A DNA stretch of 64,000 nt from Novosphingobium terrae (GTDB lineage: Bacteria > Pseudomonadota > Alphaproteobacteria > Sphingomonadales > Sphingomonadaceae), in the NCBI RefSeq assembly GCF_017163935.1, contig NZ_JABVZR010000001.1, forward strand, positions 1,054,001 through 1,118,000. Direction: 5' to 3'. Every line of letters begins with the position of its first letter. The stretch's first letter is position 1. The position numbers were made by a program, and so were the translations under genes. Shown piece by piece: positions 32,831 to 43,919 of the stretch. The notes beneath the pieces are model-generated. The model had not been told where the DNA came from. It saw nothing but the letters and a program-made list of their open reading frames with translations, and searched no databases.

Positions 32831-34683
32831 GTGAGAAGGATCGCTCAAACAGTCTTGAGTGGAGTGGGGGCGCTTTGCGCGCTGACTGGCTCAATGGGCA
32901 GCGCTCAGGCCGATACGGTGGCGCAGATGCGGGCGCGTCTGCCTCAGCAGGAGGTGATCTATTTCGTCCTGCCCGACCGTTTCGCCAATGGCGACACCGC
33001 CAATGATAAGGGCGGGCTGACAGGAGACCGTCTGGTCACCGGCTTCGACCCTTCATCCAAGGCTTTCTATCATGGCGGCGACCTGAAGGGGCTGATCGCG
33101 CATCTCGACTACATCCAATCGCTCGGGGCCAGCGCGCTGTGGGTCGGGCCGATCATGAAGAACAAGCCGGTGCAGGGCCCCAAGGGGCAGGAAAGCGCTG
33201 GCTACCACGGCTACTGGATCACCGATTTCCTGCATGTCGACCCGCATTTCGGCAGCGATGAGGATTTCCGCAAGCTGGTCGATGCGGCCCATGCGCGCGG
33301 GATGAAGGTCTATATGGACATCATCGTCAACCACACCGCCGATGTGATCCATTACCGCGAGGCAGGGGATGGCCCCGTGCCTTACCGCTCGCTGGCCGAC
33401 TATCCTTTCTCCCGCAAGGGCGGCGCAAAAGGCGCGCCGATCAACGCGGGCTTCGCCGGGGATCACGATGCCAGCCCCGCCAATTGGGCCAAGCTGACCG
33501 ATCCATCCTTCGCCTACACGCCTTATGTCCCGGCGGGTGAGCAGGCCGTAAAAAACCCCGCCTGGCTCAACGATCCCATCTGGTATCACAACCGGGGCGA
33601 CAGCAGCTTTGAGGGCGAAAGCGCCAATTACGGCGATTTCTCGGGGCTCGACGATCTGGCCACGGAAAATCCGCGCGTCCTCTCCGGCTTTATCGACATC
33701 TACGGCAGCTGGATCGACCGCTTCGGCATCGACGGCTACCGCATCGACACCGCCAAGCATGTGAACCCTGAGTTCTGGCAGGGCTTCGTGCCCGCCATGC
33801 TGGCGCGGGCGAAAGCGCGCGGCATCCCCAACTTCCACATCTTCGGCGAGGTGGCGACCTTTGACTATGATCCCGCCCTGCTGGCCAACTGGACCCGCCG
33901 CTCGGGCCTGCCCGCCGTGCTGGACTTTGCCTTCGCGCGCGCCGTCAATGATGCGAGTGGCGGCAAGCTTGGCACCGGCGAACTGGCCCGCATGGTCACG
34001 GACGACGCGCTTTATCAGGGCGGAGAAGCCGCCGCGCTGCGCTTGCCGACCTTTCTGGGCAATCACGATTTCGGGCGCTTCGCCTATTTCCTGCACAACA
34101 CCAAGCCGGACATCAGCCCGGAGGAATGGCTGAAGCGCGACCTGCTGGGCCACGCCCTGCTGCTCACCCTGCGCGGCGTGCCCACCATCTATTACGGCGA
34201 CGAACAGGGCTTTGCCGGGCAGGGCGGGGACCAGTCCGCGCGGCAGGATATGTTCGTCAGTCAGGTGGCGGAATACAACCAGCAGCCGCTGGTCGGCAGT
34301 GCCGGGGGCGCGAAGAACCGCTTCACCACCGCCCATCCGCTGTATCAAGAGATCGCCACGCTGGCCCGCCTGCGCCGCGCGACACCCGCACTGTGGGGCG
34401 GCAGCACCCGCCTGCGCGCCTCTGGCGAGAAGCCGGGCCTCTTTGCCGTCTCGCGCTTCGATCCGCAGACCGGCGCCGAGGTGCTGCTGGCCTTCAACAC
34501 CTCCGACCAGCCGCTGACCGCCGCCGTTTCTGTCGAGCCGAATGCGACGAGCTTCACCACACTGGCGGGCGCCTGCCCGGCGACGGTCACCGCGCCGGGC
34601 AGCGCCAGCATCAGCCTGCCTGCCTTTGGCTATGCCGTCTGCGCGGCCTCTTCTTCTGCTTCTGCCTCCAAGGACCTGCACCC

Positions 34684-34687
<4 letters not shown>
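32831..34687 (+). CDS. Secreted alpha-amylase, GH13
   Basis: Glycoside hydrolase that cleaves internal alpha-1,4 bonds of starch or maltodextrins. A signal peptide is visible (RRIAQTVLSGVGALCALTGS, then MGSAQA). The (beta/alpha)8 catalytic domain holds Asp306 (GYRIDTAKH, nucleophile), Glu340 (FGEVATF, acid/base) and Asp413 (LGNHDFGRF), counted from GTG 32831; a C-terminal beta domain ends near ASASKDLHP. The start is uncertain. GTG 32831 fits the signal peptide, but GTG 32810 and TTG 32774 are in frame, and two ATGs with the better ribosome site are out of frame. Its last codon overlaps the next glucosidase gene by 4 bases. Confidence 0.93.
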
Positions 34688-36300
<1,613 letters not shown>

Positions 36301-36314
36301 GGAGAAAAGAGAAT

Positions 36315-36371
36315 GCGAGGGCCATCGCCCTCGCGCTCCCTTTACTGTCTGCGTTGGGCTTCGGGTTCGGC
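36315..36371. repeat. Hairpin repeat family B, copy 2
   Basis: Arms GCGAGGGC / GCCCTCGC (36315-36322, 36327-36334) around CATC, then a 35-base tail (36337-36371) that matches copy 1 in 30 positions. It lies directly after the alpha-glucosidase stop. Together with family A copy 3 it fills much of the gap to the GH97 gene. Confidence 0.6.
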
Positions 36372-36513
36372 CTTGGAGCAACGACGCCGCGCCGCAGGCT
36401 TTCATATCGCCAGCACGACTCATCGTTCCAACATTACCTGCCTGCGGCGCTTTGCCTCGCGCAGGTGGAGAGTTCCCGCACCACGATGCGGCGCCACCAA
36501 CTCATCGCCGGAA

Positions 36514-36560
36514 GACGTCATGGGAGCGCGAGGGGGTAACCCCCTCGCTTCTTCCCTTTA
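36514..36560. repeat. Hairpin repeat family A, copy 3 (terminator-like)
   Basis: Arms GCGAGGGGG (36528-36536) and CCCCCTCGC (36540-36548) with loop TAA, preceded by GACGTCATGGGAGC as in copy 1 and followed by TTCTTCCCTTTAA. Unlike the other two copies it is not between convergent genes: it lies between two genes reading the same way. Confidence 0.75.
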
Positions 36561-36594
36561 ATCCCTTCATAAAAACCCAATCGGAGAGCCCCCA

Positions 36595-38655
36595 ATGCCT
36601 CGCCTGATCCCAGCCTTCGCCGCCGCGCTCACATTGGCTGCCACGGCCCATGCCCAGCCTGTGCCTGCTACCGCCAGCGCGACATCTCCCGATGGCCAGA
36701 TCGCCCTGACGGTCTCGACCGACAATGACCAGCGCGCCAAATGGTCGCTCACCAACAAGGGCAAGCTGCTGGTGGCGCCTTCGGGTCTGGGCTTTATCCT
36801 CACCGATGGCGTCAACATGACGCGCGGCTGGACCATCACCGGCAGCGAGACCCGCGATCAGGACGATACATGGGAACAGCCCTGGGGCGAGCGGCGCTTC
36901 GTGCGCGATCATTACCGAGAGCTGATCGTCCACTTCAAGCAGGACAAGGACCATCACGAGCGCCTGATGAATGTCCGCTTCCGGCTCTTCGATAATGGCA
37001 TCGGCCTGCGCTATGAAATCCCCGAGCAGGCGGCCTTCAAGACGATGCATATCGCCGATGAGCTGACCGAATTCTCCATCGCCCCCAAGGGCACGGCCTG
37101 GTGGATCACGGGTGGCGAATGGAACCGTTATGAGCAGGTCTATCAGAAGACCCCCATCGATGGCGTGGCCACCGCACATACGCCCATCACCATGCGTCTG
37201 GACGATGGCACCCATCTGGCGATCCATGAGGCGGCGCTGGTCGATTACTCGGCCATGTGGTTGAAGCGCGAGGATGGGCAGACGTTTCGCTCCACGCTTT
37301 CGCCCTCCAGCCATGAGGCGCGGGTGACGCGCGATCTGCCCTTCGCCACGCCCTGGCGCACGATGCGGATCGCGCCGGATGCGGCGGGTCTGGTCGAGAA
37401 CGATCTGGAGCTGAACCTCAATGAGCCCAGCAAGGTTCCTGACATCAAGACCTGGTTCAAGCCGCAGAAGTACATCGGCATCTGGTGGGGCATGATCCGG
37501 GGCGACTGGACCTGGGCGACCGGCCCCCGCCATGGCGCCACCACCGCGCGCACCAAGCAGTATATCGATTTCGCCGCGAAGAACGGCTTTTCGGGCGTGC
37601 TGGTGGAAGGCTGGGACAAGGGCTGGGACGGCACGTGGTTCGGCGATGGCTGGGGCTTCAGCTACACCCAGCCCACGCCGGATTTCGATCTGAAGGCGAT
37701 CACCAGCTATGCCGCGCAGAAGCATGTGCAGCTGATCGGCCATCATGAGACCGGCGGCAACATCGCCAATTATGAGGCTCAGCTGGATGATGCAATGAAG
37801 CTCTACAGCGGGCTGGGCGTGCATATGGTCAAGACCGGCTATGTCGCCGATGCGGGCGGCGTGCAGGCCCCCGGCGATGGCCCGAACCTCGGCCCTGACA
37901 ACGTGCGCATGGAGTATCATGACGGCCAGCGTCAGGTGGAGCATCACCTTAAGGTCGTGGAGACGGCGGCCAAGTACCACATCGCCATCGATGCCCATGA
38001 GCCGGTGAAGGACACCGGCCTGCGCCGTACTTATCCAAACTGGGTGGCGCGTGAGGGCGCGCGCGGCATGGAGTACAACGCTTGGGGCGCCTTCGCCAAC
38101 GGGCCCAGCCATGAGCCCACTTTGGTCTACACCCGTATGCTTTCGGGCCCGATGGATTTCACGCCGGGCATCCTGAGCCTTGAGGGCCACGATCATGCGC
38201 CGCTGGCCTCCACTTTGGCCAAGCAGCTGGGGCTCTATCTGGCGATCTATTCGCCGATCCAGATGGCGGCGGACTTTATCGAGAACCTCGAAGCCCATCC
38301 CAAGGAGCTGGCCTTCATCCGCCAGGTGCCCGCCGATTGGTCGGAAAGCCATCTGATCGCAGGCGAGGTGGGCGAATACGCCATCTTCGCGCGCAAGGAT
38401 CGCAATTCGGCGGACTGGTATGTCGGCGGCGTCAATGATGCCACGGCGCGCACGCTGGATCTGTCGTTCGATTTCCTCGATGCGGGCAAGAGCTACACCG
38501 CCACCATCTATAAGGATGGCGAGGGTGCGACTTACCTCACGGATGCGCGTCACAAGATCGCCTATGAAACCCGCGTGGTGAAGAAGGGCGACAAGCTCCC
38601 GCTCTGGCTGGCCCCGGGTGGCGGTGCGGCGATCCGTCTGGCGCCGGGCAAGTAA
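36595..38655 (+). CDS. GH97 alpha-glucosidase/alpha-galactosidase (SusB-like)
   Basis: Exported glycoside hydrolase of 686 residues; the signal peptide is MPRLIPAFAAALTLAATA, cleaved after AHA. The N-terminal beta-sandwich (30-280) and the catalytic barrel (about 290-600) are of the GH97 type. IAIDAHEPVKDTGLRRTYPN and WVAREGARGMEYN form the conserved core around the metal and catalytic carboxylates, and the C-terminal segment is a beta domain. The family includes both inverting alpha-glucosidases such as SusB and retaining alpha-galactosidases. The maltodextrin neighbours favour the glucosidase reading, but I have not fixed the base residue. ATG 36595 has GGAGAG upstream. Confidence 0.92.
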   Translation: MPRLIPAFAAALTLAATAHAQPVPATASATSPDGQIALTVSTDNDQRAKWSLTNKGKLLVAPSGLGFILTDGVNMTRGWTITGSETRDQDDTWEQPWGERRFVRDHYRELIVHFKQDKDHHERLMNVRFRLFDNGIGLRYEIPEQAAFKTMHIADELTEFSIAPKGTAWWITGGEWNRYEQVYQKTPIDGVATAHTPITMRLDDGTHLAIHEAALVDYSAMWLKREDGQTFRSTLSPSSHEARVTRDLPFATPWRTMRIAPDAAGLVENDLELNLNEPSKVPDIKTWFKPQKYIGIWWGMIRGDWTWATGPRHGATTARTKQYIDFAAKNGFSGVLVEGWDKGWDGTWFGDGWGFSYTQPTPDFDLKAITSYAAQKHVQLIGHHETGGNIANYEAQLDDAMKLYSGLGVHMVKTGYVADAGGVQAPGDGPNLGPDNVRMEYHDGQRQVEHHLKVVETAAKYHIAIDAHEPVKDTGLRRTYPNWVAREGARGMEYNAWGAFANGPSHEPTLVYTRMLSGPMDFTPGILSLEGHDHAPLASTLAKQLGLYLAIYSPIQMAADFIENLEAHPKELAFIRQVPADWSESHLIAGEVGEYAIFARKDRNSADWYVGGVNDATARTLDLSFDFLDAGKSYTATIYKDGEGATYLTDARHKIAYETRVVKKGDKLPLWLAPGGGAAIRLAPGK

Positions 38656-38664
38656 GCCTTTGAG

Positions 38665-38693
38665 GGCAGGGCCAGTATAGGGCTGGCCTTGCC
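38665..38693 (+). terminator. Hairpin after the GH97 gene
   Basis: Arms GGCAGGGCCAG (38665-38675) and CTGGCCTTGCC (38683-38693) with loop TATAGGG, 10 bases after the stop. The T tract is only TTCGATCCT, so efficiency is uncertain. Confidence 0.5.
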
Positions 38694-38720
38694 TTCGATC
38701 CTGACGCATGGTCGCGCGCC

Positions 38721-39611
38721 ATGACGCTCGAACAATTGCGCATTTTCGTCGAAGTGGCCGAGCGGGAGCATGTCACCCGCGCGGCTCAGATCCTCAACGT
38801 CACGCAATCGGCGGCCAGCGGGGCGATTGCCGCGCTGGAGGCCCGACACGACGTCAAGCTGTTCAACCGTGTGGGGCGCGGCATCGAGCTGACCGATGCC
38901 GGGCGCATGTTCCTTGAAGAGGCGCGCGCCGTGCTGGCGCGGGCGGCGGGGGCGGAGCTGGCGCTTTCCGAATATGGCGGGTTGAAGCGTGGCAGGCTCA
39001 GGCTGGTGGCCAGCCAGACCATCTCGGGCTACTGGCTGCCGGAACGATTGGCCGCTTTTCATCGCCGCTATCCTGACATCGAACTCTCCGTCGCCATCGC
39101 CAACACCGAGGGCGCGGCCCGCGCCGTGCAGGCGGGCGAGGCCGAACTGGGCTTTGTGGAAGGGAGCATCGACGATCCTGCTCTGGCCCATTGGCCCGTG
39201 GGCAAGGACCGCATGGTGATGGTGGGGCAGGCGCCTGTGGAGGCTGTGACCAACGCATGGCTGGCGGGCGCGCCATGGATCATGCGCGAGGAAGGATCGG
39301 GCACGCGCTCCACCTTCGAGGCGGCGATCCGCGATCGCGGGATCGATCCCGCAAGCCTGAACATCGTGCTGACCTTGCCCTCCAATGAGGCGGTGCTGGC
39401 GGCGGTGCGCGCCGGGGCTGGCTATGGCGTGCTCTCCGCGCTGGTGGTGGGGCCTGCGGTCGAGACTCACGCCTTGCAGGTGCTGCCCTTCCATCTGCCC
39501 GAGCGCCCCTTCTTCGGCATCCGCCAGAAGGAGCGCTATCGCAGCAAGGCCGCCGATGCCCTGCTGGAGGTGATCGCCACCCATGATGCGCAGCCCGAAT
39601 GGGTGATCTGA
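38721..39611 (+). CDS. LysR family regulator, YeiE/CysB-like
   Basis: Regulator of 296 residues. HTH at residues 1-60 (EHVTRAAQILNVTQSAASGA, VKLFNRVGRGIELTDAG). The effector part (RLRLVASQTISGYWLPERLA, GSGTRSTFEAAIRDRGID) is that of YeiE-like and CysB-like regulators of sulfur metabolism. It lies beside the YeiH-type gene, and yeiE-yeiH adjacency is known in enterics, so it probably controls that gene. Here the two read in the same direction, not divergently. ATG 38721 directly begins the HTH domain. Confidence 0.9.
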   Translation: MTLEQLRIFVEVAEREHVTRAAQILNVTQSAASGAIAALEARHDVKLFNRVGRGIELTDAGRMFLEEARAVLARAAGAELALSEYGGLKRGRLRLVASQTISGYWLPERLAAFHRRYPDIELSVAIANTEGAARAVQAGEAELGFVEGSIDDPALAHWPVGKDRMVMVGQAPVEAVTNAWLAGAPWIMREEGSGTRSTFEAAIRDRGIDPASLNIVLTLPSNEAVLAAVRAGAGYGVLSALVVGPAVETHALQVLPFHLPERPFFGIRQKERYRSKAADALLEVIATHDAQPEWVI

Positions 39612-39796
39612 TCGGTTGGCGCGATCGGTATGATCGGGGGCAAAGCCGTCTGATACATCATCATCCGGGCAAGGCTGACTGAAACCTCGGAAAATGGGGC
39701 TCAATCAATCTTTCTGTGAGATTGGAATGATATAAATCCATCGTTGGAATGATTGGTCTGCCGGGTCCATCTCCCTCTTGTCCCAAGGAGGCGATC

Positions 39797-40840
39797 ATGG
39801 TTCACGGCACATCTTTCCGGCTTCATCTGACCCGGCTGCTCCCCGGTCTGGGGCTGTGTCTTGCAGTGTCTGGCGCGGCTTACGCCCTGCAAGGCGTGGA
39901 AGAGCGCCTGCTGGGCCGCAGCTGGCTGGAGGCTCTGGTGCTGGCGATCCTGCTGGGCACCATGCTGCGCTCGCTCTGGACGCCGCATAGTCGCTGGGCT
40001 CCGGGCATCACCTTCAGCGGCAAGTTTCTGCTGGAAGCCGCCGTGGTCCTGCTGGGCGTGACGATCAGCGCCCGCACCATTCTGGCCGCTGGGCCGTTGA
40101 TGCTGCTGGGGATTGCCGGTGTGGTGGCCTGTGCCATCGGGGCCAGCTTCGTGATCGGGCGACTGCTCAAACTGCCCCCGCGCATGGCGCTGCTGGTGGC
40201 TTGCGGCAATTCGATCTGCGGCAATTCGGCGATTGCGGCGGTGGCACCGGTGATCGGCGCGGATGGCGATGATGTTGCCACCTCGATCGGCTTTACCGCT
40301 GTGCTGGGCGTGGCGGTGGTGCTGGGCCTGCCGCTGCTGGGCATCGCACTGCATCTCGACGGGCTGCAATATGGCGCTCTGGCAGGGTTGACGGTCTATG
40401 CCGTGCCTCAGGTGCTGGCGGCGGCGGCGCCGCTGGGCGCGAGTGCGGTGCAGATGGGCACGCTGGTCAAGCTGGTGCGCGTGCTGATGCTGGGGCCGGT
40501 CTGCCTGCTGCTCTCGCTGGTGGCGCCGCGTCTGCGGGATGGGGCGGGCGACGTGGCGGCGAAGCGCCCGGCGCTGCATCATCTGGTGCCGTGGTTCATC
40601 ATCGGCTTTCTGGGCCTGCTGGCGGCGCGCTCTTTCGCTCTGGTGCCCGATGGGCTGGTGGCCCCGGCCAGCGGGCTGGCGAGCTTCCTCACCGTGGTCT
40701 CGATGGCGGCGCTGGGGCTGGGGGTGGATGTGCGCAGCGTGGCGCAGGCCGGTGGGCGCGTCACAGGCGCCGTGGTACTCTCGCTGCTGGTGCTGGGCGG
40801 GATCAGCCTTGGCTTTATCCACGCCCTGCACATCGCCTGA
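39797..40840 (+). CDS. yeiH: YeiH family (UPF0324) putative sulfate/sulfite exporter
   Basis: Inner-membrane protein of 347 residues with about ten hydrophobic helices. The family motif GNSICGNSAIAAVAPVIGAD (residues 137-156) is well preserved, as is the TISARTIL segment. ATG 39797 follows AAGGAGG; an in-frame start at 39749 has none. Homologues are called putative sulfate exporters, and the LysR upstream resembles the YeiE regulator of enterics, supporting a sulfur link. A strong hairpin follows the stop. Confidence 0.88.
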   Translation: MVHGTSFRLHLTRLLPGLGLCLAVSGAAYALQGVEERLLGRSWLEALVLAILLGTMLRSLWTPHSRWAPGITFSGKFLLEAAVVLLGVTISARTILAAGPLMLLGIAGVVACAIGASFVIGRLLKLPPRMALLVACGNSICGNSAIAAVAPVIGADGDDVATSIGFTAVLGVAVVLGLPLLGIALHLDGLQYGALAGLTVYAVPQVLAAAAPLGASAVQMGTLVKLVRVLMLGPVCLLLSLVAPRLRDGAGDVAAKRPALHHLVPWFIIGFLGLLAARSFALVPDGLVAPASGLASFLTVVSMAALGLGVDVRSVAQAGGRVTGAVVLSLLVLGGISLGFIHALHIA

Positions 40841-40847
40841 AACAGGC

Positions 40848-40878
40848 GAAGGCCGCCCCTTTTGAAGGGGCGGCCTTC
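40848..40878. terminator. Strong bidirectional hairpin between convergent genes
   Basis: A perfect 14-base stem: GAAGGCCGCCCCTT (40848-40861) pairs with AAGGGGCGGCCTTC (40865-40878) over loop TTG. It lies between the convergent YeiH and 40885-41532 stops. There is no clear T tract on either side, but the position and strength fit a shared terminator. Confidence 0.65.
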
Positions 40879-40884
40879 AGGCGA

Positions 40885-41532
40885 TCAGGCCATCACCTGA
40901 AACAGCGAGCCGGGCTGGATCGTCGAGAGATATTTGGAGGCGGTGCTGGCAGCGGCCTGCTCCGCCTGCTTGCTGCCATATTTCTGCTGATCCTGATCGG
41001 TGGCCGCCGTCGTGGTGGTCGAGGTGGTGCCATCGGTGTAGGTGATCACCGTGGTCTTGATCCCGCCGCTGACGGTGACGGTTTCGGAAAGCTCGGTCTT
41101 GGTGGACGATCCGCCACCGCCAGCTCCACCCGCTCCGCCGCTGCCGCTGCCGCTGCCGCTGCTCTGAGCGCTGCTGGTGCTGGCGGAACTGTCAGATGCC
41201 GTTGCGGTGGTGGTGGCCGCCGTGCTGCTCTGGGTGCTGGTGCCTGACGACTGGGCATCCAGATCGTCCAGCGTCTTCTTCACCGCCGTGGCATCGCTGG
41301 CCGACAGCTTGCCCGAAGCGACATCTTCATCGATCTTCTGATCCAGCGCGGCACGCACCGATTTCACATCGACCGTGCCCGACGTCGATCCGCTGGCGGT
41401 GTCGGCGAAGGCATTGGCGAGATCATTCTCAACCAGCTGGGCCTTGTCGGCGGAAAGGCCGTTGGCTTCCAGCTTGGAGAGCAGGGGATTGGTCGTGTCG
41501 GCTGAGATCGCACTCAAGCTGCTGATGGCCAT
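40885..41532 (-). CDS. Hypothetical Ser/Thr/Gly-rich protein
   Basis: Unrecognised protein of 215 residues. Residues 1-90 are helical and acidic (ISADTTNPLLSKLEANGLSA, then DVKSVRAALDQKIDEDVASG), with a repeated EF-hand-like or helix-turn-helix rhythm. Residues about 95-180 are low-complexity, rich in Ser, Thr, Ala and Gly. The C-terminus (ASTASKYLSTIQPGSLFQVM) is amphipathic. No signal peptide, so a surface or secreted role would need another route. ATG 41532 has AAGGA upstream, and an inverted repeat at 41547-41569 may regulate it. Function unknown. Confidence 0.75.
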   Translation of the reverse strand: MAISSLSAISADTTNPLLSKLEANGLSADKAQLVENDLANAFADTASGSTSGTVDVKSVRAALDQKIDEDVASGKLSASDATAVKKTLDDLDAQSSGTSTQSSTAATTTATASDSSASTSSAQSSGSGSGSGGAGGAGGGGSSTKTELSETVTVSGGIKTTVITYTDGTTSTTTTAATDQDQQKYGSKQAEQAAASTASKYLSTIQPGSLFQVMA

Positions 41533-41546
41533 AGCGGATTCCTTTT

Positions 41547-41569
41547 TACCGTTTGCGCCAAGAACGGTA
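41547..41569. promoter_or_regulatory. Inverted repeat upstream of the Ser/Thr-rich protein gene
   Basis: Arms TACCGTT (41547-41553) and AACGGTA (41563-41569), 9-base spacer, 15 bases before the start codon. Possible operator; the binding protein is not known. Confidence 0.35.
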
Positions 41570-41645
41570 TCAAATTCGCATAGTTAAGGGCAAAAACGGA
41601 GATTATGCGCGAGCCATTTTAGCCACGCCATGGCTTTGGCAGGTT

Positions 41646-43697
41646 TCAGCGCTCGATATGCCTCAGCCTTTCGGTGTCCTGCTCGATGCGGCTCATCATC
41701 GCGCGCTGCTGCTGCGCCATCTGCTCGACCATGCCCAGCAGCGCGGTGATGCTCTGGAAGGAGCCGAACATCTGATCGAGCGAGCTGGCGATCACGCCCA
41801 GCCCTTCACGGGCGCCCAGCAGCTTGGCTTCCGAGGCCGCGACATGGCTGCCCAGCAGCCCCATCGATTCCTCGACCTCCTCGAAGGAGCCCTTGCTCTG
41901 GTCCAGCGTGTCACGGGTGACATTGGCCAGGCTGCGCACCTCATTGGCCACCACCGCGAAGGCGCGGCCTGCTTCCCCGGCTCGTGCCGCCTCGATCCCC
42001 GCATTGAGCGAGAGCAGGTTGGTCTGCATGTTGATGTTGTCGATCACCGCGACGATTTCACGCAGCCGCTGCGTGGTGGCGGAAACGCGGCGGAATTCGG
42101 CATCGAGCAGCCCGGTGCGGTCATTGCCCGCCATTTTATGGATCTGCTCCTGCGCCTGGATGCGCATGCTCTCCACATGGCGGCGTGCCTCTTCCGTGCC
42201 GCTCACCGCCTGATCGAGTTCGAGCGTCAGGCGGCTGGCGCGGGTCACGAAATCCACCAGCCCGCCGATCAGCTTCTGGCGCAATTCATTCATCAGCCGC
42301 TGCTGGTTGAGCCGCGTTTCCACGAAATAATGCGCGAAACCGGCGTAATAGATCGGGAAGCGATCGATATAGGGATCGTGGAAGGCCTCGCCCGGTGCCA
42401 CGCGGAAGAAGACCGCCGCCGTCAGCGTCAGATTGAGGTTGATGCCCAGCAATTCGCCAAAGGTGGAAAAGCCCGCCACGGGCGCTGAACCCCACAGGCC
42501 GTCCAGCTTGTGCAACTGGCCGGGGTTCTTGGTACGGCGCTGGATGCAGTCGTTCAGCACGACGCCCGCGGGTTCCGGCTTGCCTTGCAGGAAACTGGCC
42601 AGATCGCGGCGGGTCTGCTCGGCGAAATCGGTGGTGCGCACCAGATGGAGTTCGTCGCCGGCATTGACCTCGCAATAGAAGGTCACCACGCCATTCTCGA
42701 TATCGATGTCCGAGGCAGAGCGCACGAACAGCTCGCCATTCATCACGATGGCGAAGTCATGGTGGCGCATGCGCTCCTTCAGCTCACGGGGCTGGCAGCG
42801 CATCATCGCGCACATGGCGTCGATCACCGGCACGATGTCCACCGTGCCCTGCTGCGCCACGGTGGTGATCTGGCGGGTTTCCACCGTGCCTTCCATCACC
42901 ACCAGACTCTTGCCCACGGGCACGACATTCTGGGTCTTGAAGATGCCGAAGCGGGCATGCTCCTGCATCTTCACAAAGGCCACCAGCGCGCAATGCTGCA
43001 CGAAATCCCGCCCGTCGAATAGCCATGTACCCTGCGGGTTCTTCTGCGTGGCCGAGGAGCCGCCGATAAAGATGCAGGGGAAGCGCCCGCTCTTGTAGAC
43101 GGCCTCCATAAAGAAGTTTTCCGAGGCCGAGAGGCCGTCGATCAGGGTCAGGGCCAGCGTGTCGTCATGGCGGATGGGGAAGGGCGGCTGGACGCGGTCC
43201 AGATGAGCGCCGATCTCCTCCAGCCGCTGGGCCACGGGCTTTTCGGGATGGCCGGCGCGGATGTCCTCATTGGCCAGCGGAATGGAGTGGACGCTGACAT
43301 CGCGCAGCAGATCGGCGCCGAAAATCTGCACCACCAGATTGTTCCAGGCGCCCTCGGCGGGGCAGTAGAGCTGGGCGGGTCTGGCCTGCGCACCGCCCGG
43401 ATCACAGAGTTCGCCCGCTGTGGTCACGGCGATCAGGCGGGCAGGCGCGCTCAGCAGGCGCAGGCGTGCCACCACCTGACGGAAATCGACATGGGGCGAG
43501 ATATAGGCGATCACCAGTATGGCCGGCGCCCCGGCAAAGCGGAAACTCTCGGGCGAGAGATTGCCCAGCGCGGCATCGCTGCGGATCACGCGCATGGTGG
43601 CTTCGGTCTGGGGGGCGTTGTGCGTGCCGTCCTCGGGCATGGCAGGCTCGGGCACATCCTCGTGCCACAGTTCCTCCCGCCGCCGTCTCCAGAACAT
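41646..43697 (-). CDS. Soluble chemoreceptor with FIST sensor domain
   Basis: Methyl-accepting chemotaxis-type protein of 683 residues with no transmembrane helix or HAMP domain. The N-terminal FIST domain (FIST_N about 45-235, with [19 protein letters not shown] and [25 protein letters not shown] about 255-400, [14 protein letters not shown]) is a small-molecule sensor. The C-terminal signalling helix bundle carries [20 protein letters not shown] followed by [13 protein letters not shown], the conserved CheA/CheW-binding hairpin. ATG 43697 follows GGGAGGA; an upstream GTG would add MGGFG. A cytoplasmic receptor of this type probably senses a metabolite such as an amino acid. No che genes are near. 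Confidence 0.93.
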   Translation of the reverse strand: MFWRRRREELWHEDVPEPAMPEDGTHNAPQTEATMRVIRSDAALGNLSPESFRFAGAPAILVIAYISPHVDFRQVVARLRLLSAPARLIAVTTAGELCDPGGAQARPAQLYCPAEGAWNNLVVQIFGADLLRDVSVHSIPLANEDIRAGHPEKPVAQRLEEIGAHLDRVQPPFPIRHDDTLALTLIDGLSASENFFMEAVYKSGRFPCIFIGGSSATQKNPQGTWLFDGRDFVQHCALVAFVKMQEHARFGIFKTQNVVPVGKSLVVMEGTVETRQITTVAQQGTVDIVPVIDAMCAMMRCQPRELKERMRHHDFAIVMNGELFVRSASDIDIENGVVTFYCEVNAGDELHLVRTTDFAEQTRRDLASFLQGKPEPAGVVLNDCIQRRTKNPGQLHKLDGLWGSAPVAGFSTFGELLGINLNLTLTAAVFFRVAPGEAFHDPYIDRFPIYYAGFAHYFVETRLNQQRLMNELRQKLIGGLVDFVTRASRLTLELDQAVSGTEEARRHVESMRIQAQEQIHKMAGNDRTGLLDAEFRRVSATTQRLREIVAVIDNINMQTNLLSLNAGIEAARAGEAGRAFAVVANEVRSLANVTRDTLDQSKGSFEEVEESMGLLGSHVAASEAKLLGAREGLGVIASSLDQMFGSFQSITALLGMVEQMAQQQRAMMSRIEQDTERLRHIER

Positions 43698-43817
43698 GCC
43701 GAATCCTCCCAAAGGATAATGCGGCAGACTGATAAGCCAGTCCGATCAAGAAAGGCTGTGGCCGCCTTAGACACGATTACCTAGCCTTTAGGCATGTTTC
43801 GGTCAGACAATGCGGAC

Positions 43818-43836
43818 CCATATCATCAGGATATGG
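43818..43836. promoter_or_regulatory. Inverted repeat CCATATC-n5-GATATGG
   Basis: Perfect 7-base arms with spacer ATCAG, between the divergent chemoreceptor and small membrane protein genes. A likely regulatory site, about 120 bases from the chemoreceptor start and 84 from the other start; the protein involved is unknown. Confidence 0.4.
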
Positions 43837-43888
43837 TAGCGCGTTCCAAACGGTGTTGGCGCTTGCGGCTTTGCAGGGTCACATAAGG

Positions 43889-43912
43889 CTCCGGTTCAAT
43901 CGAGGACCGGAG
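43889..43912 (+). promoter_or_regulatory. Hairpin that buries the Shine-Dalgarno site of the small membrane protein gene
   Basis: CTCCGGT (43889-43895) can pair with ACCGGAG (43906-43912) over a 10-base loop. The GGAG of the second arm is the ribosome site 7 bases before ATG 43920. A 7-base GC-rich stem would hide it, so translation may depend on melting or a partner. This is read from sequence; regulation is unproven. Confidence 0.5.
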
Positions 43913-43919
43913 AGCCCCC

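Noticed and set aside
36502..38709. A 735-codon open frame on the minus strand
   Set aside because: Antisense to the GH97 gene, which has a signal peptide and family core; no independent support.
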